DNA of 64,000 nucleotides, taken from the NCBI GenBank assembly GCA_028015205.1, contig CM051512.1:21483139-21547138 (forward strand), read 5' to 3'. Origin of the DNA: Mytilisepta virgata (Eukaryota; Mollusca; Bivalvia; Mytilida; Mytilidae). The stretch's first letter is position 1, and each line of letters opens with the position of its first letter. Below the pieces are notes generated by a model. That model ran no database searches, was not told the DNA's origin, and saw only the letters and a program-made list of their open reading frames with translations. Positions 1-12,403 of this stretch are shown here, piece after piece. The position numbers and the translations under genes are program-made.

Positions 1-365
1 GTATGTCCTTGTAGAAGTTTTTCAGGGGCCATTTCGTAGTCAGAAAGTTTAACTTCGGAACGTGTAGCGTCATAATGTTGTTTATTCCCATTTCCCGAAA
101 CAGAAGGTTTTTTAGAGGTAAGATCATCGCCCGCAACGTCGCCAGAAATATTAACTGTATGTTCTAAATCTGATTGTAAAAAAATCTTTGATGAAGGTTT
201 GACATGTATTGAAGATATGTTACACCTCGGAGAACTGTGGTGATAAATGTAATGCATAGTTATTGCTTTTAAATACAGACACGAACTGGTTTGGTGTCCA
301 AGTACCACCTCTGTTTGAAATTCTTGAAGAATTGGACCACATTATTTTTACACTAACTGTTGGTT
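1..365 (-). pseudogene. Conserved minus-strand exon-like frame, copy at the window's left edge
   Basis: Third copy of the sequence at 26333-26695 and 55140-55545, cut by the window start. It keeps QFVSVFKSN, VNISGDVAGDDL and KQHYDATRSEVK but has lost about 25 bp around 225-245 (where the other copies encode LDLSFV). Confidence 0.35.
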
Positions 366-449
366 TCCCATACAGTGCTGACCACCATAAAAATGCCTAG
401 AAAAACAAAAAGTCGAAATATTAACCAGAAAATAAAATAAAACAATAAT

Positions 450-1300
450 TGGGAACCAACTGTGCTACTATACTCGCCGATCTGTTTCTGTACTCATATG
501 AGACGGACTTCATTCTACTACGTGAAAACAAAAAAGAAACTAGCCCAATCCTTTAATTTAATTTTTCGTTATATAGATGACGTGTTGGCGTTAAAAAACA
601 ACAAATTCCGAGACTATCTACATCTCATCTACCCCAGTGAGCATGAAATTAAGGATACTACAGATACATCAAAGTCCACTTCATATTTGGATTTGTTTCT
701 TGAAATAGACAATGATGGACATTTGAAGACCACAATTAATGACAAACTGATGACTTCAACTTTCCTATTGTTAACATTCCCTTTTTAAGTAGCAATATAC
801 CAGCATCGCCTGCATATTGCGTCTACGTTTCTCAGTTTATCCGATTTTCAAGGGCATGCGTGAGTTACTCTGACTTTGACAAAGAGGATTACTGCTGTCA
901 CAATAGCTTCTTAACCAGGGTTTTATCAGGGATAAGTTGATGCCATCACTTAGGATATCACGAATTGATTCACCGTTACCGTGTTCTAATATCTAAGATG
1001 ATGTTGGACCTGTTCCCACTGTCGTAAGATTTCATGTGCCTCCACCGATTTGTGACTATCACCGGATTGACGTTGTTGAACTTCACGAAGGGTGCCGTAT
1101 ACGGAGCAAGAACTGCGTACCCTTCCGGAGCACCTGGGTTCATTCCTGGTTTTTATAGGAGTTCGTGTTGTTCATTGGTTTTTAGTTTTCAGTGTTTATT
1201 TGTTGTGCTTGTGGTTGTTCATTTGTCTTCCCTGGTTTGTCTGTCCAATGGATTACTTTTTTTATTTGCTCCCTAGGTATATTTGTCCTCTTTTAATTTA
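450..1300 (+). pseudogene. Penelope-like element RT remnant, unit 1
   Basis: An open stretch at 462-788 contains the RT catalytic signature YIDDVL followed by KDTTDT and SYLDLFLEID. It resembles the fingers/palm end of the Penelope-like RTs common in bivalves. After 788 the similarity continues in other frames (FPIV, SPAYCVYVSQ, SRAC) to about 930. The noncoding 3' part of the family (GGAGCACCTGGGTTCA onward) follows to about 1300. Upstream RT motifs and any GIY-YIG endonuclease are missing, so this is a 5'-truncated, frameshifted fragment. Family assignment is from motif memory; the RT itself is clear. Confidence 0.72.
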
Positions 1301-1653
1301 AAGTGTAACATATTTTTAGTGTGGGCGTATTGACAATGATATACGTAATCAATTTACCTGTAGGCAATGACTTCGAGAATCTAGCTGTAACGTCAGTCCA
1401 CAAATTCAATAGAACGATGGAAGCAACGTCTTGAGTTGGTGGCGGTTAAATTCGAAGTGAGGTTGAAATTCCCGCCGCTTGGTGTCGCCTTCTTTTAATA
1501 GTTGCGTTTGGAATAACACATTCAAGCTAATTCACCACAATATGTGTAAATTTTAAGCTATAAATGCATAGGTAAATATAGAAATGAAAAGATATTTATT
1601 CATTGACTTTTTATCAGAGATCACTTATTGATTTAAATTAGACATAATATTTT

Positions 1654-2135
1654 TTAGAATAACGCAAAGTGCTCTCGACCAATGAAATTATAGAATTTGA
1701 TGTTTCTTAATTGTTAAGAATGAATGTAAAACATGTTCTAAGTAAGGGATTATCCTGTTGTTTTCTTACCATTCAAAATAATGAATTCCTATGAATGATT
1801 TTCAACTGGCCCGAAGCACATTTATCACCTTACAGAATTTGTGAGTGAAGCTTATTAAAAATCGAATTTGAATTTGAAAAAAAAATAATAATGTTACTGT
1901 TTAGAATATAGCAAAGTGCTCTCGACCAATGAAATTATAGGACTTGATGTTTCTTAATTGTGAAGAATGAATGTAAAACATGTTATTAGTAAGGCATTAT
2001 CCTATTGTTTTCTTACCATTCAAAACAATGAATTCCTATAAATGAGTTACAACTGCCCCGAAGCACATTTATCACCTTGGAGTATTTGTGGGTGGAGCTT
2101 ATTAAAAATTGAATTTGAATTTGAAAATAAAAAAA
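1654..2135. repeat. 247-bp tandem repeat, two copies, unit 1
   Basis: Copies start at about 1654 and 1901. Each opens with 'TTAGAATA.AGCAAAGTGCTC', contains GACCAATGAAATTATAGGA, and ends in an AATTTGAATTTGAAAA tail. They have no coding capacity. The repeat copy number differs among the three units. Confidence 0.88.
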
Positions 2136-2600
2136 TATGTAACTGTTGTAGTTTTTAAGATCGGTATTGTTGAACGTTAAACATGATCAGACCAACACAA
2201 AAAGAATCATTTCATTAAATCAATCTACCTACATCTTTATCTAAAGGCATTAATACTCTAAACTCAGATTACTTGACCCGTGGCTAGTAAGAATCTAAAT
2301 TTCAAGTATTGCGATATAATTAAAACAGGAGGTAAAATTAATATCAGAAATTAATATATAAAAGGTTGATTAATTCTTTTTATTTGATTTGAACATTTAA
2401 ATTTTAGCTTATTACATGTACTTTATATATGAAGTAGTATTTAAATTATGTATACAGGGGGTATTCCCTGTGGAATAAATATTGTTGTAACTTATATTTT
2501 AAAATTTATTGATTTAAACTGTAAATAAACAAAAAGATATTTTTTACTTAAATGTTACATGTTTTACATTCATACTCAAAATAAGGATATATCGTACTGA

Positions 2601-2680
2601 TAAAAAAATAACAATCCAAAGATACTAATATTAGATATAGTAAATTTATACTATGCTGTATACGACGCATTTTAAGGAGT
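2601..2680. repeat. Short dispersed repeat, inverse of 10090-10165, unit 1
   Basis: Contains AACAATCCAAAGATACTAAT and CTATGCTGTATACGACGCAT, the reverse complement of the end of the 9985-10168 insert. It is present in unit 3 (57958-58035) but missing from unit 2 near 29785. Confidence 0.8.
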
Positions 2681-3005
2681 TCAATACATGCTTAATTAAA
2701 TAACATGCTTGTCAAGAATCAACACCATAGCAATGCAGGAAAAAATGAAAGGTCGAAATATTACCTTGATATTTAATTAACATTGCTGAAGAAAAAAAAA
2801 TTCAAAGTATAACATACGTATAAATTGTAAACTAAAAATACATAAATGAATATAGAAAGAAATAAAGAAGTTTTAACTCTTTTTAGCAATTTAAACACAC
2901 GATCTTATTTCATACAAATCTTGTTATGCACGATTTATTAATGTTTTGGTAAGACCTGAAATAAATGTCATGTATATCAACTCTTTAACATTATGTTTGT
3001 GTATT

Positions 3006-3030
3006 GAATAGAATAGAATAGAATAGAATG
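3006..3030. repeat. (GAATA)5 microsatellite
   Basis: A pentanucleotide run in unit 1. The matching place in unit 2 (about 30138-30152) has only about three repeats. Confidence 0.85.
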
Positions 3031-3550
3031 ATAATTTCGATGTTATAGGTGTCTTCGTTTGGTACGTATAAATAGATCAACATGATCAATAGAAAAATGC
3101 ACCACACAACGACGTAGAATGAATTAATTAAATTAATAATATAAATTCAACTTTAAATACTTTTAAATCAGTCTATGAATCTCTTCCCGAAAGATGATTT
3201 TTTTTTACTTTTTCATATTTAACTAGAAAGATTCGCGCATGTTCAATCGATTATTTACTAAACTACCCGTACAAACAAACGCAAGAATTGGAAATATTCA
3301 AGTTTTACTGAGATATATCTACCAAGGCGTTTCTAATCTTCTCAAGTATATGATTGGGAACTGTTAGATCGTCCGATACATACCTTGTAATGGATTTTTT
3401 TTAAATGAAAAATCTATCAATTATTTTTAATTGGTCCTAGTGTATAAATTTAATTGTCCTCAGAGGGAGGTCAATCAATTGAGGAGTCAAGTGTAAATGA
3501 TCTCAGCATGTACGAGTTATTGATTATGTATTTGTTTATTGTTGAAACAC

Positions 3551-4042
3551 AAGTTACAATAATGTAGCTCCTGTGATATCTTTTGACTCCACGGAGCTAC
3601 AAAGGGGTCCCATTGCTCGTAATGAAGCAAAGGAATATCATTCAAACCGGGGATTCAGCACATTGAATTATCTTTTAATATGTAAAAACTTCAAAATTTG
3701 TGTAAATTAATGAAAAGATTAGCCGATCCATTATGCACATTAATTTGAATTGACAATTTAGGAGTTTATTGTATTGTTTTGATTTCAGCGATTTCAAGGT
3801 TACAAGTTTGAAATGCCCTTAAAACACATGATATTCGATTATCAAGTTAATAAGATTAATAATTTTGGTACTTTATTTATAGTCAATATTAGTGTATATT
3901 ATTTTAAATATTTTGAACCGTCAAAATATGTGTAAATCTCCCTGGTGTAAATCACATACCAGCTTGCTCCATTTAGAGTTATGGAACCGCATTGTAGCTC
4001 GCCGAGTCAAAAGATATCACAGGAGCTACATTATTGCAGCTA
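3551..4042. mobile_element. 492-bp MITE with long inverted ends, unit 1 (complete)
   Basis: The left end at about 3551-3600 and the right end at about 3992-4042 are inverted copies over roughly 45 bp, sharing AATAATGTAGCTCCTGTG and ATATCTTTTGACTC. Both sides carry TTGAAACAC (3542-3550 and 4043-4051), a 9-bp target duplication of the size made by Mutator-like transposases. The interior is noncoding. A diverged homologous locus at 63.5 kb has a single TTGAAACAC and no element, which is an empty site. Confidence 0.82.
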
Positions 4043-5577
4043 TTGAAACACCTGATGTGTTTATTAATTAGCCTGTTGTAAACTGTTTACTTATCATAGA
4101 CAATTATATAAAACTTACGATGTTTCTTACGTAGTCACCATTTTAAAATTTGTTCACATAAGTGCCAGATTTAAAAAAAAATATCTAAAAATTATGTGGC
4201 CAGAAATATCGCGAACTATAAAATTCTGTCGCCAGATTGGAAAAAAATCACATTTTGCTACATTGGCGAAGCAAGGCGCAGTCGCTGACAGGTCAGCTCC
4301 AGGTTGGGGACTAAACCGAAACTTCTGTCTCTAGTGTGCATATGGGAGATATTTAGTTTAAACATATTTTATCAATGTAACGGGGTAATCTATTGACTAA
4401 AACAATGATTCTCTAGTCAGTAATAAATAACAAAAACAGCCTACAATATACATAACATTCATAAATACTAAATTCATACAAGTCAATCACACACAATATA
4501 AAATAACACAAGTATGGCAAAAGGGCGATAACTATGTTTAATAACAGTTACGCTAGATTGTATTAAATCTAAGTCATAACTGTATGTTTGCACTGCATGT
4601 GCATATTTCATCTAATAATGTCGTTTATAACTTGCAAAATAACTATTGTACAGTTATCATCAATCAATCGACATTAAACTATGCATCAATTAATCTGATT
4701 AATGAAATGCAAATATGTAAATACGCATATTCAATATTATTGAACACGTGACATGACTATTAATATATACATTACTATTAGAATACAAAATACGTCACGG
4801 ATTAAAAATAGACACTACAAAAATAGCACTGAATACACAAATGGTGCTTACCCTATATGTGGTACAAGGGCTTGGCAGAATCGTCAATCGTATATATCAC
4901 TGTCATTAATACCATTCATAATTACCATAATCCTATAAAATAAAAACAGTACACTCATAACTAATATGTTCTGTGTATTTACGATAAGCGATAATTAAAA
5001 AGGACAACTCGATTCGCTTATAATAAACATAATAATCAATACAATGTTATTGTGTTCGACTTCTCGTCTGTTTAGAATAATAGCAAACAAAACGTTTACT
5101 ATCGTTCTTTGTATAAAAATGTATTACCGAAAATCATACTATTTCTATCATTCGATTCATACAAAAATACATTTTCTCACATTTTAATAACACTGGAAAT
5201 GGTGACATATTAAGATACAAGTATATAGAAATATTAGTAACTGACCTGTTAAACTAAATAGTAAATCCCAGGCATGCAGAGTTATAACTGGCACTGAATT
5301 ATGTCTATGTGTAAATTTAACAGTGTTTTTCAAATTATATCCAATTCCCCCAACCAACCAATCAGAAATCAAAGATTTGACATGTGACCAAACTAACCAA
5401 GAAGACTACAGAACAGACTAAGATAAAGCTAACAGACTATACGGAATAGAGAGAATAGAAAGCGTGGAGTTAATTTTACTTAGCACTATAATAAACTTAA
5501 ATTAATAAAACTGTCGATCTTAATAATAACTAAGGTTATAATTAAAACCGAAAACTATCATAACTACGTCTGCCACA
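4043..5577 (-). other. Noncoding stretch, includes candidate LTR of the Ty3-type remnant, unit 1
   Basis: No gene is seen. On the minus strand the integrase-tail frame is followed by a noncoding stretch, then the purine-rich GCAGGTGGG, then TGTGGCAGACG at about 5577 reading down. This looks like a polypurine tract followed by an LTR starting with TG. The other LTR boundary could not be placed, and no second LTR is visible upstream of the coding fragment. Confidence 0.35.
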
Positions 5578-5851
5578 AACCCACCTGCGTCAAAAATGAC
5601 GTCCTCGTCATCATAACTATATTAAAGGAAAACAGGGAAATGAACCATTCCTGTCTACAAATGAATATTAATGAATTAGTTGCAATAAATTATACTACAA
5701 CTAGTCAACATAATACAAAATCTGTAAATAAACAGCAAAATAAAATCTAAAATATAATCAAACGTTGTCTTTAATAATTGACAACAATGTCTTCCCAGCT
5801 TCTGCTTCTATGCCTGAAAAAAAACCTTTAGTAAGTAAACTGCAATTATAG

Positions 5852-6812
5852 TCAGCCTTTTCTCTCCAAGATGCTGATGGTACTGCTGATTTTGTGCAAA
5901 ATCACCTGATGCAGTCCGCTCTCAAGTAGATCTGCGCGGCTGAATAGGAGGTCTGTTCTGAACTGGAGGAGTAGGTACTTCTTCTGATACCTCATTCTGT
6001 AAATCAAGTATTTCTTCTGATACCTCGAGATCTGCAACAGGGAGTATTTCCTGTTGATTTTCGTCATCGGAAGCGCTTCCTGGATCTCTGAGTCTTCTCC
6101 GACTTCCGCATCGGCCTGGGCGTCCCCAATCGACTCTGTATTCTCAACAACCTGATCAGCTTCCTGGTCATCAGACAAATTAATAACACCGGCTGGGGTG
6201 TTCTCTGCATCAGGAACAGCAAAAATCAAGTAATCTGTATCATCACTATCATCATCTGTATCAGAATCCTCCTTGGTTGACTTTCTGCTTCTCTGAAGAC
6301 GAGTCCTTCTTCTGGGTACTGGTTTAGGTGGTACATCGGGCCTCTGCTGATATATATATCCCACTGGTAACAGCACGTTTCGGTGAAGAGTACGTTTTCT
6401 GCTTTCTCCGTTCTCTAGTTCTACTGTGTACACGGGTATTCACGGGTATATCTGGGTTTGGCTGAGCAAGTACGATGTATACTTCGCTTTCCCATCTGTC
6501 ACCAAGATTATGTTTCTCGTCGAATGCTACCGTCTTAACCAATACTCTATCTCCAGGTTCAACTTTAGCTCCTCGAGTCTGCAGGTCGTAATAATCATTC
6601 TGTTTCTGTTTAGCTCTATCAGCAGCCTCTGAAGCCAATGTGTAGGCCTGCACAAGACGATCCTTCAAGTCCTGGATGTACTTTGACTGCGGCTTCAACT
6701 GCTTTTCTGTCACGAGTCGAAAAGCTAGATCTATTGGCAACTTCGGCTATCTTCCGAACATCAGGAAGTATGGTGACTGTCCTGTAGCATCATGACGGGT
6801 GCAGAAATAAAT
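5852..6812 (-). pseudogene. Ty3-type retrotransposon pol, integrase C-terminal fragment, unit 1
   Basis: Two minus-strand frames (6740-6324 and 6433-5852) hold the end of an integrase-like polyprotein: PIDLAF, then a helical AYTLASEAADRAKQKQNDYY segment, then the small barrel domain GDRVLVK...DRWESEVYIV, then RKRTLHRN and an Arg-rich PRRRTRLQRSRK tail. A strongly acidic stretch (DSDTDDDSDDTD) and Gln/Glu-rich sequence follow. A frame change near 6430 separates them. Similarity ([12 protein letters not shown] type) extends to about 6810. Catalytic integrase residues, RT and gag are absent, so it is a 5'-truncated relic. Confidence 0.78.
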
Positions 6813-6813
6813 A

Positions 6814-8335
6814 TACTCTCTCAAAAAAGAAACGCAACATACAGAAAATAGGAAATTTACTTCATATATTATTTTCATAATTTATGATATAAATAATTTA
6901 CACAGGAATGCAAAAATTGGCACACTTCTTGTTCATGAGTTCTTTTACCTTGGAATATCACAGTTTGTCACATATTGTCAATAAATCACTCATAAATTGT
7001 CAATATCTGGTATGTCCACCATTTGCTTGTAACACAGCCCCGACTCTTCTTGGCATAGATTGAATTAAACGCTGAGTTCGAACACGCGGTATCCTTTGCC
7101 ACTCAAACTGAAGTGCCTGCTGTAATTGTTGCAGATTTTGCGGTGGTGGTTGTCGTTGGCGCACGCGCCGATCCACTTCATCCCACAAATGTTCAATTGG
7201 ATTAAGATCGGGTGATCGTGACGGCCAACGGATCACATTGACATTCTGTTGTTCTAAAAAGTCTACTGTTACACGTGCTGTATGTGGTCGGGCATTGTCG
7301 TGCTGAAAAATTTCTCTCCGAATGTCAATTACGGGCAATAAATGAGGTCGTAAAATTTCGTCTCTATACCTAACAGCGTTCAGATTGCCTTGGATATGTA
7401 TCAGCTGTGTGTTTCTGGCATAAGAAATAGCGGCCCCATCATAACACTGCCTCCGCCAAAATTGTCTCTCTCCACAACACAGTTTTGCGCAAAACGTTCG
7501 TTTCGGCGCCTATACACACGTATGCGACCATCTCGCTTTTCCAGTTGAAAACGTGACTCATCGCTGAACCATACTCTTCTCCAGTTCTGTAAATTCCATG
7601 CACGAACTGTAGTACACCATCTAACCCTCGCTCGGCGGTGTTGGCGTCTCAGTGTTGCTCCAAAGTAAGGTCTTCTTGCCCTCAATCCATGAGAACGTAA
7701 CCGATTGCGTACTGTCTGTGCTGATATACGGCGCAACCCAGGGACGTTTCAGCTGTTTCTGTTGCAGCAATAGTCCTATTCCGCAGATGGAAAAGTCTGA
7801 TGTAACGATCTTGCGCCCTGGTTGTAACACGCGGGCGCCCTGAACGTGGCCGATCTGTCGTAGTACCAAGCTGCAGGTAGCGTCCCCAGAGGCGTGAAAT
7901 TGTGCTACGATGAACATTGTACGTTACAGCAACAGCATTCTGTGATTCTCCGGCCTCTAGTCGTCCGATAGCGATATTCCGGGTAGCAGCGTCTAACCTT
8001 GGCATAGCGTCACCTCTTCAGAATTTTATTTTACGAATGCATTCATGAAAAGAAATACCGGGTTTTTATACCGACTGACTGAGCTAAAAAATAACCCATG
8101 ATTTGCACGTGAAAGTCGACCCAGTTTTTGGCAATGCGTAAATCGTAGGGTGTCCCAGATTGCGACCAAAGTCGTTTACGGGTGGATGAATTTAAATGAT
8201 TGTACCTGGAAACTTTTTATGAAGGTGTAATTATGATCATGTGTACATATATTTTGATATTTATTGGTTATTTGTCCGGAAAAATAATATTTCAAAAAGA
8301 TAATCTGATGTTGCGTTTCTTTTTTGAGAGAGTAT
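6814..8335 (-). mobile_element. Tc1/mariner-superfamily DNA transposon, 1522 bp, unit 1 only
   Basis: Perfect 27-bp terminal inverted repeats begin TACTCTCTCAAAAAAG and occupy 6814-6840 and 8309-8335. The element is flanked by a TA duplication (6812-6813 and 8336-8337). The same site in unit 2 (near 34548) is uninterrupted, 'AAATATGTACTAT' with a single TA, so the element's ends are certain. It lies just upstream (on the minus strand) of the Ty3 integrase remnant. The encoded transposase reads on the minus strand and is frameshifted. Confidence 0.95.
7000..8005 (-). pseudogene. Tc1-like transposase, DD34E, broken by two frame changes
   Basis: Three overlapping or abutting minus-strand frames cover a normal Tc1 transposase. 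8005-7682 is an N-terminal helix-turn-helix region (MPRLDAATRN, then the GRPRVT linker). 7736-7401 carries the first catalytic Asp in WFSDESRF. 7338-7000 carries the second Asp in HDNARPHT and the Glu in NPIEHLWD. There are 34 residues between the second Asp and the Glu, the DD34E spacing of the Tc1 family. The frames differ between segments, with one shift near 7700 and another near 7400, where the residues after GGGSVMM are disturbed. This copy cannot make a full-length protein, although its ends look mobilisable in trans. Confidence 0.9.
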
Positions 8336-9270
8336 ATGTACTATAATGTAGTGGACTCTCTTTCCCTATTATATATATTTATATTTTATTTTTCTGTAAA
8401 TTTAATTTCTCAAATTTGGTATTATGTTATACATTCTACAGTAGAAGCCATTACAATAACCAAGAAACAATGTTATCTTTGATAATTTCTTCTTCCGTAG
8501 ATAAATCTTCCATGTCAACTTATTTGTTTTCTCCAACAAGCGCCTCTGGTTTTTTTCCGAAAATTGTATTTTGCGCCAGAAATGTAAATCGAAACTCACT
8601 GGTATGTTTTATTCGTTTCAGATAATAACGTCCGAAGAACCTCGAATAATCGCAAGAAACGAATGATGTCCCTTAGAATTTTTACCGCTACTTCCCTCCA
8701 CGGAAATTCAAATTGGTAAAATTTAATCATGAAATCATGGATTTAATGTGTTTAATACACTTGTCACGGACAATATGTGTTATGGACAATATCAACTACA
8801 TCTACTGGAACTGGGAATAACATACGTTGTATAGAGAAGCACGTTTTTGCAGTCCAATTGCCCTATGAACTCAGGTAGGTCAAGTTTTATGAATTTTTAT
8901 ATGTAAACAAAATTTCGTCGAGTGGGTGGCCTTGTGAAAATATATAGATACACAAACAAGGGATTGTATCAAACATGTTAAAATGACTAAAAACTAGGTC
9001 GGACATGCGTATTATGGTATCATATGTTGTCAAATCAAGAAATAACGATTTTATTACACAAATATACATAATTTCTAAACACCAACCTGTACCCAAGCGC
9101 CTGTGTTTTTAAGGTCAACCAGATTGCTGACGACAGGTTAATGTTTTCGGACGGTACAACATATCGGGAAAAGCAGTACAGAGAAAAGGTATGTTACGTT
9201 TAATTTGTCTTACCAACTTTATAATTTTGCACATTTTAAAAACATACTAATGAGAGCCAATATAATTTTT

Positions 9271-9296
9271 AACTTTCCCAACGAAGTGGGAGACTT
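9271..9296. repeat. Hairpin sequence, unit 1 (decayed)
   Basis: It corresponds to the perfect 10-bp-stem palindrome of unit 2 at 35481-35506. Here the left arm reads AACTTTCCCA against the right arm TGGGAGACTT, with mismatches. It starts a recurring segment (ATAGATTTTTATTTGCAATT...). Confidence 0.6.
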
Positions 9297-9984
9297 ATAG
9301 ATTTTTATTTGCAATTTTTATCGAGCATTTTTTTTTCCTCTCCGATTTTGTTCGTTCGAGTTAATAACCGTCAGATATATGGATCTGAGATTTTCCATGA
9401 AGAAAGATCAATGTTTCTAGATGTGCCTAATACTATTCATATTTCGATGGGGGTCACTGAGACGTATAATGAGTAGCTCAAAGAGGCTAGGGGTTTACTA
9501 TAGGACCCTAAGGGGAAATTTTTTCATCGAAAAACTACGAAAGTGACCAATTACCATCTCATATCATATATTTTATTATACACTGTGACAACACCCCTTA
9601 AATGACATATACTTCGTTCCTCTAGACATGTATTTCACAGCTGTGTAATTATGCAAAATTATCTTTTTATTAAAAGGCAAGGTTGCACGACTATTATTAA
9701 ATTGCTATCAAATAAACCGTTGTCGGTTACATAATATTTAAAATCACTTTATCTTTTTGTACGGAGTAATAATTGTTTACATCTACATAAACGTTTCATG
9801 ACGAAGCTGAAACTGATTACATCCTTTGATTCTAATTTAAATGTAAGTTTATTTAAGGCATAAAAATAATATGCGTAGATCATGTATGTGTCGAATCAGC
9901 TTTCCGTGTACGAAAGTGAAAATAACTCCTAATATGTAGGACTCGATAAAGTTTTGATAAACTTTTTCGTAATGAAATGAACCG

Positions 9985-10168
9985 AACTTATTATTATTTC
10001 GGTATTTTTGGTTGTGTACTTGTTTAATATAAGTTTGGTTTTTGGTCTTCCAAATGTTTCGGTTTTAATGCTGCAGTTGAGAGGTAACTCCTTGAAATGC
10101 GTCGTATACAGCATAGTATAAATTTCTATATCTAATATTAGTATCTTTGGATTGTTATTTTTTAACAT
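9985..10168. repeat. Dispersed repeat insert, unit 1 only
   Basis: The segment from TTTCGGTATTTTTGGTTG to GTATCTTTGGATTGTTATTT matches parts of the repeats at 62.4-62.6 and 62.8-62.95 kb. Its last 75 bp recur in inverse orientation at 2601-2680 and 57958-58035. Unit 2 lacks it: there the flanks meet with unrelated sequence near 36190-36240. Confidence 0.75.
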
Positions 10169-10984
10169 GATATTACAAATTATTCAAAAATAAATCTATT
10201 ACTGATATAAGTCTGTTTTTAAGGACTTTTTTTATTCGTTGTTTCACCAAACAATTTATATTATCACTGACATTTTTATTGCATTACGATTTTGGGGAAA
10301 ATTAAGGAAATGTTTGTGTCGGGTGTTTGTGGTGTTCTTCATTTTTTTTTATTTATAACTAGTTACTGAAAAGTTCCGGCGGAACAAATTGGCTGTTATA
10401 TTTATATGAGTTCGTACTGTTATAATTGTTCAAATCTACAATAAAACGAGTTGAAATGTTGGTCATTTTCAGTGATAATCTATACGAGTTGAAAGATATC
10501 CACGGGAATACACAAGGATTACCGGAGAAAATAATTTAGCCAATAAAAACTGGACATTCCTTTTTGCAGCGTGATACCAAGGCTTTCCGTAATTTAGTCA
10601 ATCGGAACAGCTAGTTTTACCAGTATTTTCTTATTATAGGATATACAAATAGTAATCTTGGTTTTTGAAAAAACATCGTGGTTAAATAGTAAAACCACCA
10701 GCTTTGCTACTAATTAACAGACTTGGTAACCAGATCTTAAGTTTAGAGTAGAGACCATACAGAATTATAGATTATACTGGACATGCACTACCCACAACTG
10801 GCAAGATTTAACTATTTAAAAAATATTACCAAGGTTAAACAAATTACAAAACTTTTCTCTGTCATGACTGTAATTTTGATATTGCATATACAGGTGAAAT
10901 TTGATTGCTGTTTGTTTGTATAAAACAAATATATTAATTTGTGATTGTTTATATAATATTCAAGAATGCCAACACATTTCCCCC

Positions 10985-11690
10985 CCCCCCCCTTTTTTAT
11001 ACCTATTTTCAAATATTGGCAGAGGTTGAAAGAATCCACAACTTAATACCCAATTTACTTAATACAATTTGATTATTCCATTCATAACTTAAACCGATAT
11101 TATCAAGTAATGATTTCAGATTTCATCCATTTTGAAGTAAATTCACCTGAGTTATGCATATTCAATAATAATTGGTACAATTTTCCTGATAATTTATTCT
11201 TATTCATCAACAGTTTTGTCCAAACATTTAATACATCAATAGAAAATATACCAGTTTCAGCGTATCCCATGAAATTAGGTGTACTAGTTCTAACTGATAG
11301 TTGTTTTTTTTTTTTTTTAATTGAAAATGAACTCTTTCAAGTATATCGGTATTTTCAAAAACCCTATATTTCGCACTAATATAACAAAATAGTCTCAACA
11401 AGAAGAATCAAATATTTTTAATTGTAAGTCAACTGGTATATTAATATTCTTATTTTTCCATAAAGTGCATATATCCCTGATTGTGCTTGTTTTGCTAATT
11501 TCCCGTTGAAGCTAAAGTTTAATCCCAAATATGAATACGATTCTACAATATCTATATTCAAGCCATATAATTTAATTTTATTATCAGTTCCGGGAAATAA
11601 GTGCTTTAGTTTTGTCAACAATTTGCAGTCGATTTCCATAATTAAAGGCTGGTTTGAGAAAGTGTGATAATATTCCAATTAAAATTGATT
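10985..11690 (-). pseudogene. Non-LTR retrotransposon ORF2 fragment A, unit 1
   Basis: The minus-strand frame at 11678-11418 includes TDNKIKLYGLNIDIVESYSYLGLNF, the post-palm part of a LINE reverse transcriptase where the 'YLG' motif sits, then KLAKQAQSGIYALYGKIR. Similarity resumes at about 11370-11100 (IPIYLKEFIF, YQLLLNMHNS...SKWMK in the unit 2 version). The RT catalytic core, endonuclease and tail are missing. It is homologous to but distinct from fragment B. Confidence 0.68.
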
Positions 11691-12271
11691 ACATATCTCA
11701 TTATCTTAGTGATCACTATAATTATAGTTATGTATTATGGCATTTTCTTTCTTTCCGCGAGGCGACTTCTATAGGCACATACAAACATTACAATAAAGAG
11801 TAAAGTACCGATCGCATTAGTAAAAAAATTACAAAATATGACAAAAGCCGTAGTTCGTAATGAAATATGAAACCTGGAATTATGAAAATTCAAACAAAAT
11901 TATATTTCTGTAGAAATGAGAAAAAATCGTTTTCTGTCATAGTTTTTTTCCCGATAATCTTTATCACTCAATTTAAGCGTTTGTATTTTACGTAAAGTAA
12001 GATTTCTAAAAAAATTCTAAATCCAAGAACGTTCAAGATTACAAATTAACACTATATTATGGGCCTTTACTATGTAAATATTGGCAAAAATTGTGTCTCT
12101 TTTAAAGAATAAGAATTCATTATCAGAAATTGCTCCATTTCGGATTCCTCTTTTTTCACTTGCTAAACAATGTAAACACAATAACTATTTTTCAATACGG
12201 CGCATCGACATGACACTGGAAAGGCGTTTTCTGTTGAAATACAAAAATTGCGCATACAACGTCTCTTTTTG

Positions 12272-12389
12272 GTCAATTTAGAGGCTTATAGGTTGAAAAT
12301 CTTTTTAAAAAATAAAAATCTCCATTGTTTGTCAATTTAGAGGCTTATAGGTTGAAAATCTTTTAAAAAATCAAAATCTCAATTTTTTG
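12272..12389. repeat. 59-bp direct repeat, two copies, unit 1
   Basis: GTCAATTTAGAGGCTTATAG starts at 12272 and again at 12331, each followed by GTTGAAAATCTTTT. It lies at the 3' edge of LINE fragment B and is also present in unit 2. Confidence 0.9.
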
Positions 12390-12403
12390 CCTTGCATATT
12401 GGT

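Larger units (their letters stand above)
2136..3550. other. AT-rich stretch without a gene, unit 1
   Basis: No open frame with coding character is seen on either strand. It contains a short dispersed insert (2601-2680) that is the inverse of 10090-10165, and a (GAATA)5 run at about 3006-3030. From about 3461 it enters a segment that recurs, diverged, at 63420. Confidence 0.6.
8338..10985. other. AT-rich stretch without a gene, unit 1
   Basis: No coding frame is supported. It contains an imperfect palindrome (9271-9296), a dispersed repeat insert (9985-10165) absent from unit 2, and a C12/T6 homopolymer pair at 10980-10996. Confidence 0.55.

Noticed and set aside
10812..11039. A frame with a Gly-rich insert, kept in both units (36915)
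   Set aside because: The Gly run is the poly-C homopolymer on the other strand; the rest is LINE debris and AT-rich sequence.
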